Source: Hyparrhenia diplandra (lineage: Eukaryota > Streptophyta > Magnoliopsida > Poales > Poaceae). From it: a DNA stretch of 64,000 nucleotides. Shown piece after piece: positions 22,440-33,600 of the stretch (positions are counted from its first letter, which is position 1; each line of letters opens with the position of its first letter). The notes below the pieces were generated by a model. The model was not told where the DNA came from. It saw nothing but the letters and a program-made list of their open reading frames with translations, and searched no databases. The stretch lies in the NCBI GenBank assembly GCA_015847255.1, contig JADLZK010009224.1, positions 248,001 to 312,000 on the forward strand, written 5' to 3'. A program made the translations under genes and the position numbers.

Positions 22440-23240
22440 ATATTTTATAAGTAGCTTGGTACAGTTAAGTAGTTGTCAGTATCTACAAGTATATTGTTAG
22501 TATATCAAGTATTTCATCCGTATTTTTTTGTCGGTATCTTGGTACACCCGGTACCATAGCTCAGTAGTTGTCAATATCGTAAGTAGTTGCCATTTTTTTT
22601 TTTTTGTCCGTAGCTTGGACAGTTAAGTAGTTGTCAGTATCTACAAGTATTTTGTTAGTATATCAAGTATCTCGTCCGTATTTTTTTGTCGGTATCTTGG
22701 TACCGGTACCATAGCTCCGATAGTTGTCAATATTTGTAAGTAGTTGCGGTATTTTTTTTTGTCCGTAGCTTGGATAGTTAAGTAGTTGTCGGTATCTTCA
22801 AGTATTTTGTCGATTATCTCAAGTATTTTGTTAGTATTTTTGTCGAGTATCTTGGTACACCCCGGTACCATAGCTCGATAGTTGTCAATATCCGTAAGTA
22901 GTTGCCGTATTTTTTTATTTTTGTCCGTAGCTTGGACGGTTAAGTAGTTGTCAGTATCTACAAGTATTTTGTTAGTATATCAAGTATCTCGTCCGTATTT
23001 TTGTCAGTATCTTGGTACACCCGGTACCATAGCTCCAGTAGTTGTCAATATTTGTAAGTAGTTGCCAGTATTTTTTTGTCCGTAGCTTGGATAGTTAAGT
23101 AGTTGTCAGTATCTTCAAGTATTTTGTCGAGTATCTCAAGTATTTTGTTAGTATTTTTGTCAAGTATTTTGGTATACCCGGCACCATGGCTCCAGTATTT
23201 GCTAGTATCTCTAAGTACTTGTCAGTATCTTCATGTATTT
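22440..23240. repeat. Tandem array with 155-162 bp period, about five copies
   Basis: The anchor AGCTTGG followed by a GTTAAGTAGTTGTC core recurs at 22453, 22612, 22767, 22929 and 23084, spacings 159, 155, 162 and 155. Each unit also carries GTACCATAGCTC and CAATAT..GTAAGTAGTTGC blocks. Two unit types alternate, marked by TCTACAAG or TCTTCAAG after the anchor, in the order A-A-B-A-B. Short minus-strand frames with repeated ILTKYL words are translations of the array. Confidence 0.85.
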
Positions 23241-24041
23241 GGTCGGTCCTGTCAAGTATTTTGTCAGTAGGTTGGTACACCCCACTGGAGCAGGCGCTCT
23301 TCATCTCAATTCATTGCTCACCATGCCTTTTCTAAATTAGTTTTGTAAAGACTATTATTTTTTAAACAAATACTAAGCATCTAGTTGCTCCAATTAATGA
23401 TTTTTCTCTCGTTAGTGGTGGTTTAGATGCAGACTAAGTACTAGTTGTCTGGTATTACTCAGTAATATTATAGTACTAGTAATCTAGTAGCATGCATTAT
23501 CATTAATCTAGTATCAGTGTATCAGTATGACAAGGAGACTGGAGGCTAGAGGAGCTCTACATGCAGCGGTTGTATCTAAATATAACAGGAGCTGAATATA
23601 GCATTTTGTTGCAGCGAGTCACGACGCCAGCTGCGCGGTCGCATGAGGGGACAGGTAGCGTCTGCATGGATAGCAGGCCCGGGGCGCGAGCTCCTGGCCG
23701 CGGCTTCCTGCGAGATCGGCCTGGCTTAGCCATGCTTTTGCTGCGGCATCCGCCTGGCACGGACAGCAGCTCCTGGAGCGCATGCACGGATAGCAGGCCC
23801 CGGGCGGATGTAGGGGAGCGCCACGGAGGGGGCAGACGCGGGAACCGCTGGGGAGGGGCGCCGCCGATGTGGCCGGCGCGCCGCTGAACTCCTTTGCGCC
23901 GATCTGAATCGCGAGAAATTGAGACCGGAGAGAGAAAATAGATACGGATTGGGGTGGGAGAGGGGAACGGCCCTGGTGCGAGTCAGTGTAGGTGGGTTAG
24001 TTGCGTCCGGGAGTCTGACCGGTGGGTTGTTGTAGTATAGT
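23241..24041. other. AT-rich then GC-rich spacer
   Basis: From 23560 to 23990 the sequence is GC-rich with overlapping open frames on both strands and no recognisable domain. GCATGGATAGCAGGCCC at 23664 recurs as GCACGGATAGCAGGCCC near 23782. Confidence 0.4.
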
Positions 24042-24075
24042 TATTCTACACCTATTTTTGTGAAGGTGTAGAATA
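24042..24075. other. Hairpin with 12-bp perfect arms
   Basis: Arms TATTCTACACCT (24042-24053) and AGGTGTAGAATA (24064-24075) enclose a 10-nt loop. It sits just outside a candidate TIR at 24085 and may be a MITE footprint or terminal structure. Confidence 0.6.
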
Positions 24076-24342
24076 GCGCTGGCTGTTGGTTATTAACCAA
24101 CGCGCCGGTGGCCGGATGCAGCACTCCGGCGGGGCAGCAGTTACCGCGTGCATGCCGCATGCATGGCTGACGTCAAGATGGTTTTATGGAGACGGTAATA
24201 ATTGGTGTATGGCAATGATTGAGATGACATGCACTTGGCTTACGTGGACTCATTTATTTGCCGGAATTAATTCTTCCATCTCGCCATCGTTTTTTATTTC
24301 TAGGTGATATTACTACGTGACATGCATGCATGGCTGACGAGT

Positions 24343-24975
24343 TTGTTAAGAAAATAATTCTATCTAGGTCTATGTGTGGTAATTTTTCATCTACTAATCA
24401 CCGGCATGTTCGGTCGCCGGTCAGACTATTTTTATCACTAATAGTTTAGTTTGTTAATAAAATAATTACCTCCCGACATGTTGAGTAAAATAATTCCTTC
24501 TGGCCATCCGAGTGGTAAAATATTACTAATACTATCATTTTGTTAACAGAATAATTACCTCCCAACTTGTGAGCGGTAAATTTAAGCTGGCGTGTCGGAT
24601 CGACGGTTAGACTATTTTTTTAATATTAATAATATCATTTTGTTATGAAAGTAATTTTCACCTGGTCTAAGAGCGGTAAAATTTGTTGTATTAATCACCC
24701 GGCATGCCCGCCTCGAATGGAATATTATTTATTACTAATATTTTACTTTGTTAATAAAACAATTACCTCCCGGCTTCCTGAGTAAAATAATTCCCTTCTG
24801 GGCATCGAGCGGTAAAATAATTACTAATAGTGTCATTTTGTTAATAAAATAATCCCGCCAGGCCTGTGAGCGGTAAATTTTCCTATGCAAATACCGGCGT
24901 GTCGGATGGCCTGCAATATACTACTTTTTTAATACTTATTATGGTATCCTTTTGTTAAGAAAATAATTACATATG
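24343..24975. repeat. Degenerate AT-rich tandem repeats
   Basis: TTGTTAATAAAATAATTACC-like units recur at 24343, 24451, 24540, 24640, 24748, 24838 and 24953, with spacings of about 90 to 115 bp. GAGCGGTAAA-type words fall between them. Two further copies occur at 25497 and 25843. Confidence 0.6.
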
Positions 24976-25399
24976 GACTCACAACACCGGTGGCGGCCGG
25001 CGGCAACAGGTCCGGCAAGTCCCAATTGCTACTTATTATTTATTGGTTGTGTGATGCATGGCTGGAATTATGCATGCAAGGTAGGCGCCAGTAAATTGAC
25101 TACACTGAATTAAAGTAGCTTAGTTTACTTCAAAATAATGCTCCTGTGGTGCATGCATTGCTGTATGTCAACGTTACCGCACCGAAATTAAAATGCCTGC
25201 ATGGCTCGCGTGGATTGGAGCTTATTTTTGAAATCGGCAATCAAAGCTTGCATGCAGCGACATTTAGGCAAGTAAATCATGATTTTTTTTTGAAACTATT
25301 AATCTGGTGATCCCGGATGTAATAAAAAAAATTTGAAAAGCAAACCGAGATGGGATAATAAAAAAACTATTAGCCTACCGGATTTTAGTTTTTTTTTGT

Positions 25400-25890
25400 G
25401 AGAAATAGATGGAAAAGTAATAATTATTATTACTACTATTATCTTCTCTTAGCTTTTTATTACTAATATTAATTCTTATTACTACTTGTATTATTTTGTT
25501 AAGCATATAATTCCCTCCAGCAATGTCAACGGTAAATATTTCATTTTGATAATCATAGGGATGTTTGGTCTGCAGACAACGTATTTTTATTACTATCAAT
25601 AATATTTGAGTCTATAAATAATCCCTCCGGACTAATAAGGAATAAAATTAACTTTGATAGTCGTTTGGACGTTCGGTCTACCAGTATTGTATTTTTTATC
25701 AGTATCGGTATGTTGTAGTAATTATATTTTCAAGTAGTAATAATTATTACTACTTATTGGAAAAGTAATAATGATTGTTGACCTTATTATTTTCTCTTAG
25801 TTTTTATTACTAATAGTAATTTTTACTACTACTTGTATTATATTGTTAAGCAAATAATTCCCTCTAGCCATGTCAACGATAAATAATTTT
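25400..25890. repeat. Pair of diverged direct repeats
   Basis: 25400-25545 and 25755-25890 share GGAAAAGTAATAAT, TTCTCTTAG, TTTTATTACTAATA, TACTACTTGTATTAT and the AATTCCCTC...ATGTCAACG tail. The copy interval is roughly 346 bp. Confidence 0.6.
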
Positions 25891-26333
25891 GTCATGTCTA
25901 GTGTGCAACTCGAATTGGTCCGAGCAAAAAGAAGGAAAATGAACAAATTCATCAAACTTTGTACACAAAAAATCTATCGTAATCCATTTCGTAACAACAC
26001 CCTTATCAAGGGAAGCATGCACATACATCACATGACAAAACATGTAAAAAAATAGTGACAATACGCTTATCATATTACGGCTTGGTTCTTTGATCTTGAG
26101 AAGAAGGTTGCCATCTCGCATGCCTTGGATCATGCAGCAGTGAAGGGCATTCACTCATTCACTCCGCTGCTTTGTCCAACCATCATGCAGCAGGCTCATC
26201 CAAAAAGATGCATATAGTAACAAGTTCTTATTAAGCAAGAGTTTTTTAAGCTCCTAATGTCCAACACATATGTACAAAACGTTTGGCCAAATTCATTAAC
26301 AAAATCCAATACAGCATCCATCATTCCTAAGGA

Positions 26334-27060
26334 CTAAGTTAAAGAAGTAAAGAACAGAGATGCTCCTCCGTTGGCCACCAGGAGGCTTGATTCGATGCCA
26401 TATGTGCTTCCGCGGTTCCGCCTCGAGGCCAGAACAGGAATAGACACAGCATGCTGCATGAGCGCCGCGTCCTCCAGCTGTAGAGCATCCAGCACCTCGC
26501 GCAGTTCCTGGCACGAGCAGCGACGCGGCATGTTTAGCGCCCCTCGACGGGTCTTGGCCACGGAGGGCCCGGCCGACGGCCGTGCAGGTTGCGACAGGCG
26601 CTCCTATGGATCCGCTGGCACCTCATCGCGCAAGCGCTACATACGCATCGGAGCATCAGACCTGCATACAGGAGGAGACATCAACAAGGGCGAGGGCTCC
26701 ACCCGCCCCAGTCGCATTCCGCGTCCGTGGCTCCGACCGCCTGATGACGCTGCCGGTCGCGGGCGCTGCCGCGGGAGCGGCTGCCTGCACCGCCTCCTTG
26801 GCGGATGAGACCGCCGGTCCGCCGACGCGCAGGTTGCGACGGGCCGCTCCGCCGTCGTGAGCTCTGGCTCCGCGAGAGTCGACGCGCGGCCCGACGCGAG
26901 CGCAACCTGCAACTCCACCTTTACGCCGGCGGCAACTCCACCTTGTAGGCCAGTAGAGCACCTGCTGGAGAGCTCCGCCTCACCGCTTGGCTGCGTGGTG
27001 CGGTGCCTGCCTGCGAGATCATGTGGGTGTGCGAGAAGGAATGCCGGGAAGGAGGGAGGG
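26334..27060 (-). pseudogene. GC-rich gene-like fragment, unrecognised
   Basis: GC-rich sequence inside the candidate TIR element, most gene-like on the minus strand. The last frame (26334-26561) reads RCSCQELREVLDALQLEDAA and then LMQHAVSIPVLASRRN, ordinary soluble-protein composition, ending in a stop at 26334. Upstream frames (26656-26961) are Ala/Arg-rich, as in monocot first exons or 5' UTRs. No domain is recognised and no intact start-to-stop gene can be drawn. It could be captured host DNA. Confidence 0.3.
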
Positions 27061-27303
27061 GAAATAATTATAGAGTATTTATTTACGTAAGGAGAGAGCG
27101 GTGGTAATTGAAGGTGCGGTAATCACGTCTCAATAATTGACTAGTTTTTTTATTACTTGTTTGCCATTTACATGCATGTGCTGCTCATTTAATATTTGCA
27201 TGCAGAGCTGCTTGGTGGAAGGCATCGCCGGCGTGTGGTGGCGCTCCGCCGGCGCGTTGCTTATTAAACAACACGTAGGCAGGAGAATAGTAATGTGTGT
27301 GTC

Positions 27304-27320
27304 TATATATATATATATAT
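27304..27320. repeat. Short (TA)n tract
   Basis: Eight TA units immediately left of the small MITE. Confidence 0.8.
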
Positions 27321-27683
27321 GGAAAATTTTTTCTACTCCCCTGGGAGTAGTTACTCCCATGTGTATATCTCTAGATTTAGGGCATATATGACTGAAAGCG
27401 AAGTGTATGTAGGCGAAGTATATGATCATACTAGACCATCTAGGGTGTTATTTATGTAAAGTATGTATACATACCTAGAGTATGTGGATATACTTTTTTA
27501 TATATATAGCAGTAGTGGCAGTTTTGGTAAATATTAAAAAGTATAGGTTCCTTTGAAATTTTTTTGCGTACTAACATTTGAAGTACCTTAATATAAGTAT
27601 ATAAAACATACTCAAACTGCTAAATTAGTATGAACACATACCCAATGTGTTTTTTTTGAAGATGGGAGTAACTACTCTCGGGA

Positions 27684-27686
<3 letters not shown>
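27321..27686. mobile_element. Micron-like MITE flanked by (TA)n
   Basis: Inverted ends CTACTCCCCTGGGAGTAG plus TTACTCCCAT (27333-27360) and ATGGGAGTAACTACTCTCG plus GGAGTA (27662-27686) bound about 365 bp, with (TA)n directly on both sides. Rice Micron elements are a precedent for small elements targeting (TA)n. Each TIR itself contains GGGAGTAGTTACTCCC-type symmetry. Confidence 0.65.

Positions 27687-27755
<69 letters not shown>
27685..27755. repeat. (TA)n microsatellite shared by two elements
   Basis: About 35 TA units. The Micron-like MITE ends on its left and the larger TIR transposon begins on its right. Confidence 0.95.
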
Positions 27756-27757
<2 letters not shown>

Positions 27758-28012
27758 CTATTTAGGAAGTGTTGCTCTAAATAATATTTAGAGCCACGGC
27801 GGCGTGGTCCAGCTCCGCGACCCCTCACAAGAGTAATTGAATTCGTCCCCAAGAGTAATATTTACTACTGGCTTCAACCTCGTTATCAAACATCCCTGCA
27901 AGAGTAATTAACCGCAACTGCAAGAGTAATATTTACTACCGGCTTCTCATGTAAGGTACAAGCATCCCGACGCCGTGAATGACATTTCCATAAAAGTAAG
28001 CATTACTACCAC

Positions 28013-29345
28013 CGCGTCGGCGTTTCGAGGAACGGTGGTAGCCTCGGGTGCCGCAATAAAGAATTTGTATGCCGTGTGCCTCCTCCTCCCGATGGCGTAG
28101 CGCAAGATGGACACGGGACACGGGATTTATCCCGGTTCAGCCAACGGGGCCCTACGTCCAGCGGGGGGTGTGTCACGCTTCGTGTTGCCCTCGCTCAAAG
28201 ATGAGCCCTGCGGTAGGGGGTTACAGGGCGGTCGTGGGGGAGAGGGAGAGACGGGTCTCAAGCCCCACGATCGTGGTAGTGGTGGTTATGGTGGTTTCCT
28301 CCGTATGAGCTGGAGTTCAATGGAGTCGAATCCCTCTCTAATGTAGCATTACTCTCCCCTTTTATAGGAGAAGGAGAGAGGTAACGTTTACACCGGTGGA
28401 CATCTAGGTGGCTAATTCAATTCAGGCCGCACCGGTTGCATGTGCGCCGCCGGGCCTGGGTCGGTCGGGCTTGGATGCTTTCCCCCGACGAAGACACGCT
28501 GGCCCCGATCCGATGGTGGGCGTGCCAATCCCTGGCGCTGCCCCGGGGGCTCGGGAGGCGTCCCCCTCTCGATCGCATGGCGGGCGCCCCGCCGCACCCG
28601 CTATGCGTGTCGATGCCCGAGGGCCTGACAACGTGGCGCCTTGACGGTGTTTTGGGGGAATGAACAGGTGTCACCCGTTGGTTTCGTGCGGGTGGCGTAA
28701 TACGCCACGGGGGTTCAGCTTTGCGCCCCATCCGGTCGGACTAGGGCGCGGTCGCGGTTCGATTTGACAGGCGTGTCGATGGCGCCGGCGCCGCCCGCCG
28801 TCCGGCGACCGCATTGAATGCGGCGGCGTTTCCCTTCCTCCACGGAACCTCACGCCCGGGGTGCACGTCCCCGGGACGGGCGGGTTGTACTACCTCGCCC
28901 GAGGATGGAGAGCTGGTCCCCCTCGGGCGGGGGGCGTGGCGCCGGGTGGTGGTGAGCTAGGCCCTCTCGGCGCGGGGGAGATTTCTCCGGGGCTGGTGAG
29001 CTAAGAGCCAGCCTCGGACTAAAGGGAGAAGTATGGTGGAACCCAGGAGCCATGGGTTGGCTGCCTGTCGGCGTGGAACACCGTGATTCATTGTATTTCG
29101 AGATCCTTGATCTCATCCTCCGGGAGCGTAATGAGCTCTTTGCGTCGTGATGACTCAATTTGGGCCGTTTTGTGGGCCGCTTCTATCGTCGGGTTGGCGT
29201 CGTGGCTCACGGGCCTGGTCCATCGCTTGTCGGGCCTTCCCTCCGTGGCGGGATGATAGCGGGCCAGGTTTTTCTTGGGCCTTGGCGGCCGGCGCATTCT
29301 CATCCTTCGAGAATGTCTCGGGGCCCAATATTTAGGTCCCCGACA
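28013..29345 (-). repeat. 3' LTR of the Tat element
   Basis: 1333 bp matching 41366-42696, with many short indels in GC-rich words. The plus-strand left terminus reads CGCGTCGG where the other LTR has TGTCGG, so the terminal TG is lost; the right terminus CCCCGACA is intact. Confidence 0.92.
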
Positions 29346-29362
29346 AGCCCCCCGAGCCCCCG
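29346..29362 (-). other. Polypurine tract of the Tat element
   Basis: The minus strand reads GGGGGCTCGGGGGGCT immediately before the LTR start TGTCGGGGACC. Confidence 0.75.
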
Positions 29363-30600
29363 GGTGAGTGAGGACTCACCGGGGTTTCCGCCGTTCCCGT
29401 CGCCTTGTTGTTTCCCGGGGTGGTTTGTCTACAATGGGTGCGCTTGGCTTTTCCTTCCGTTGGGTGTAACCCCAAGGCCTCGAATGGAATGGCGGATTCC
29501 TTCGAGGTCTTTTATATCTCGCGACGTTGGCAAAGACTGAAACAGCTCTTTAAATTGCGCTTTGTTTGTGCGGAGCCTGCTTATTTTTACGGGGCAGCCC
29601 GAGGCCCCCGCTACGTGCGCAAGGTCGACCCAGGCTTCCTCGACTTTATTCATACGCCTGTCGCCCCACGGAAGGGAGGAGGAGGGGAGATACGTCACAA
29701 TGCCCCTCGTAAGCCCGAATGTAACGCTCGGTGAGCGTTGTAGCGGGGGCCGTTTAAGCGGGGTGCCCGTGCCCTTGCCGGAGCAAGGGTCGGCTTTGTG
29801 ATCCGTGATTCACCCCATGAGAACCTACGGACCACTTAGCGGATCAGGGGTTTGGACGGACCAACCCCCGAGGGCCTGAAGGCCTCCCACGGATGGGACA
29901 TCTCTATAAGCGGCACCCGCCGGCCTTAAACACGTCAGAAACCCCCAGGAGAGGGGGCCCGGTATAGCTGGTTGTGCATTTCCATCCCCGTCTCGCTCGG
30001 GTTATCCCGAGGCGCATGAGAAACCCATGTGGGCCCGTACCGCAACCTCTGGAACGTAGGTGTGTCGCCCGAGGCTCGTTGGTTTTCCGCCGGGGCGGGA
30101 AAATCAACGGGTGACTTTTTGCCCTCGTGGTCGGGGCCTGGATATGGATGGCGGGGACGGTTTACCGGGACCGGAAGGCGAGGCGTCTGAAGTCACCACG
30201 CCGAGATGGCGCGATCGCTGCAGTCTCGATGGGACGCGGCCTTACGCCTTCGCCGTCGGGCGAGATCGAGGGCCCCCGCCAAGGGGCATTAATGCCCGAC
30301 GCTTCCACCGCGCGTTTGGCCCGCCGGATGTCGCGATTCGCTCCATCATGGGCCGTCCATTCCAAGAGTCGGTTTGGTTGCCCAGGCCGGCGGTTTGCCT
30401 TCCCTTCCCTATAATCTGGGGGGGCGCGGCGGCGGATAGTTGCTCCCTTGCTCTTCGCCATCGCCCCTTCTTGCCTTCAGGCCAGCAAATCGGGAGATAG
30501 AGAGATTGTGTGGGAGAGGTTGAGAGGGAGTGATTCACTTGCCTTGCGCTCGTGTGATCGGGGTTGCTTGGCGGTTGCCACCCTTAGTCTCCTTCGCATT
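29363..30600. other. 3' spacer of the Tat element
   Basis: GC-rich sequence between the 3' polypurine tract and the antisense gene. Many overlapping open frames reflect base composition and show no domain. A weak TATA-like CTATAATC near 30408 on the plus strand could serve the antisense gene. Confidence 0.4.
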
Positions 30601-33600
30601 CATGGCGCAATCGGTAGTGGTGACGGCGTGAGGGAGGTGCTCGATCTTTGAAGCCGTGGCCGAGGGGCGACGGGCGACGGAGGAGAAGCTCCAGCCGCCT
30701 CGTCGATGAGGGGCTTCTTCGTCGTCGCCAGATGATGAAGCGCCGGCCGGAGTGGGATTGCTCGACTGGATTGAGGAGGAGCCCAACCCCTCCCGATGGC
30801 TACGTGGTGAGCTCGATGGATCTTCATCGGCGTGGTTTCGGGATGCCGGCCCGGTCGGTTCATCCTGGCGATCCTCAACTACTATGAAGTAGAGCTTCAT
30901 CATCTCGCGCCCCAACTCGGTCTCCTGTGCCGCCATCTTCGTCACCCCTTTTGTGAGGGATTCCCGGGGATCGAGCCGCATTGGGACCTTTGGTTGTGGT
31001 TCTTCAAGGCGGATCTCACCACCGCTTCGGTCTCACGGGGCCAACCACGAAAAGGGAGGCTGTGAGCGTGGGAGGCTGCGCTTCTCAAGTTCGGCGGAGC
31101 GCCGACGAAGCGAACGAGCTGATGGGTACATCCTTTCCAAGCTCACCTCTTCGAACAAGGGGTGGCGGGATCGGTGGTTCTACCTCCGCAAGCGACAACG
31201 CGCTTCCCGCGTACACCGGGCGCGTCCTCAAGCATCGTCCGTAGAAGTGGAACCGGGGTCCCCTCGGAAGATCATCACCGGTTGGAGGGCCTAAGGCAAA
31301 GGCGATCCCGCGGCTCGGAAAAAAGATGTGAACGCTGCCGCCGTGGTAGCCGCCATTTTCATCGGCGTGGTGCCGTTAATGGCTCGCCCCTTGCTCATGT
31401 GCAAGATGACCCCCGATGCGGGCGGGTCTTGATGCGTGCCGGATGTCGCCTTACTTTCCACCGATGGCCTGGCCAAGAGGGTGAGGGATGCGTTGGGGTC
31501 TAACACCCCCGTCACATATTCCCGAGATCCCCATGCGCCTTGACCGAGGGTACATCTCCTTGGTGAGTGTCTTTTGGCCTTGGTATCCCCATACTGTTTT
31601 GGCGTGTTGTTGTCGCGACGGTTCTCACTCTTTCTTCTTGCGGGGTCGTATCAACTACCGTGACTCCCTTCCTCCCGTACCGATTTGGACGCCGGCCGCC
31701 GGGGCGTGAACCGTGGCCGGAGAACGAGCGGCGCAGAGGGCACCGGGCACTGAAGAAGGAGGAAAAGAAGAAGAGGAATGTGGCCCGCGAGAAGCGTCGG
31801 GTCGAGTCGGGAGGCGGGGCGAGGGCCGCCCGATACCACAACCACCGAGGAGGACGAGAACCCGGATGACCAGTTCTACGTGAACTCGTCGGATGACGGC
31901 GTGGAGGCCCGGATGGACCAAGCCCCGGGTTTCCCGACTTCGGTCGGGGATTCCCCTATGTTCCCCGAGCCTGAAGTCCCGAGGGCGTCGGGTCCCCGCC
32001 GATGCCCGCGCGCCCGAGGGTTCTTCCGGCCGAAGTCATCCGGACCATTGGTGTTGGCCACGTGGGTACCTCGGCGTCACGGGGTGAGGCCGGAGGAGGA
32101 GGCGGCGCTTCAGCCACTAGCGCCCGCGGAGTTCGGTCAGGGGGACGGGCCGCGGACGCTTCGTCCCGACCGGCCGGCGTCTGGCGTAACGGTGGAGACG
32201 GCGTCAAGTGTGACGCCGATCCACGCCCGCCCCGAGCTGCTTGTCTACGCCGAGGCTGTCCCTCGGGCTTCGTAAGTCTTTTTCTCTTGCGACCTTGATT
32301 TTCTTACGGTGTGCGATTGCTTTTGTTCTTGACATGTTCTCGCCCTCAGGAAATGAGGGGCCCCTTCACGACTCTGCACCCCCAAGAAGGTTCTAAAGGC
32401 TAGCGCTTGCCGGCGGGGGCTCCCGGCCGGGGTCACATGGCCAAGATGTCGTGCCGCCCGATCCTCCTCGTGGTGCTGCCCCTCGAGCCCCAGGGCGGGG
32501 TTGGATCTTCCGCCGGGTTGTTGAGGCCACCAAAACAGGCGGCGCAAGGCCCAGCGGCGATGGTGGGCTACACCCCAAATCCAATGGTGGTGGACGAGGG
32601 GCTCGGGCGTGGCCCATGACACCACCGGGCGCTGGCGCCCGAGGCGATGGTGCCATCCGGGAGGCCACGACGCCGCCGCCGTCCCGAGGATGCAGGTCCT
32701 TTATTCGGGAGTTCTCGCAAGAGGAGCTCTTTGACGCGGCGGAGACGCGCAAGTCCCCGCCGCCCGACCTTTGTCGATCCGGGGTGCATGAAGAGTACAA
32801 CCACGACTTCCCCGTTGCTCCACGTGTTCCGGGTTCGAGGCAGCCCTTTGGAGCGGCGTCGTCTTTAGCCATGACGAGGACGGTGCCCGTGGTCGGTTCG
32901 AGGGCCCTCTGGACTTTACTGGTCTGGATTCCCGGGCCGCGGAGTTGTCGGTGGAGGAGATGTATCCCTCTCGAGCCGACACGCCGGGTGGCTCACCGAC
33001 CTCGGGTGGCACACCCGGGGTCGGGTGGTAGTCGACGACCGCCCCAAGGTCCTGGAGTGGAGAACCCATGAGCAGATCCGTCGATGGGCCGCCGAGGGTT
33101 TGACGAGGATCGGGGGTGTCTTGACCGGCCGTCTTGCTGAAGTTGACGCGGTAAGTGTCTGGACAGTTGTCCCTTGTTGCATGTCCGCGTGCTTGTATCT
33201 TGGTGGGTAATGTTGTCGTTTGTAGACTCTCCGTCGCTTCGCCCGGGAGAAGTCCGAGCTCCTCCTCCAGAATGTTCTGAACTGGAACGCCCTTGGTCAA
33301 ACTCGGGTGAAGTTGACCGAGGCCCAGAGTGAGACCTCCCGGCTTGCCGCTCTTTGCCGAGGAGAGGGAGTCCCAACGACGGACCCCGAGACCGAAGCTC
33401 GTCACGGCCAGGTCCGAGGCCAGCAAGATGGCAGCTGACATGGCCCAGATGAGTCGCGACTTTGAGGAGGCTCGGTCCCAGTCCCTTCGGCTCCTGGAGG
33501 AGGCTCAAGCCGAGCGGGACGGCTCCCCGTGAGGAGGCGAGGAAGCAGGCGGAGATGTGCGACGCCTTGAACACTCGCATCGGCGAGTTGGTGTCCGAGG

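Larger units (their letters stand above)
24085..27274. mobile_element. Candidate TIR transposon carrying gene-like cargo
   Basis: 24085-24115 and 27244-27274 form an inverted repeat sharing an exact CAACGCGCCGG core and an AT palindrome beside it (TTGGTTATTAACCAA on the left). Between them lie AT-rich repeat blocks and a GC-rich gene-like segment. The layout resembles a Pack-MULE or CACTA derivative. No transposase or target duplication is seen. Confidence 0.4.

Noticed and set aside
22440..23240. CRISPR-like array
   Set aside because: Whole 155-162 bp units repeat with no unique spacers, and the genome is plant nuclear.
21671..27303. A single large transposon between the (TA)n tracts at 21609 and 27304
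   Set aside because: The sequences inside the two tracts do not form a convincing inverted repeat.
29147..30651. Long GC-rich open frames on both strands in the Tat 3' region
   Set aside because: Mutually overlapping frames with no motif; explained by base composition.
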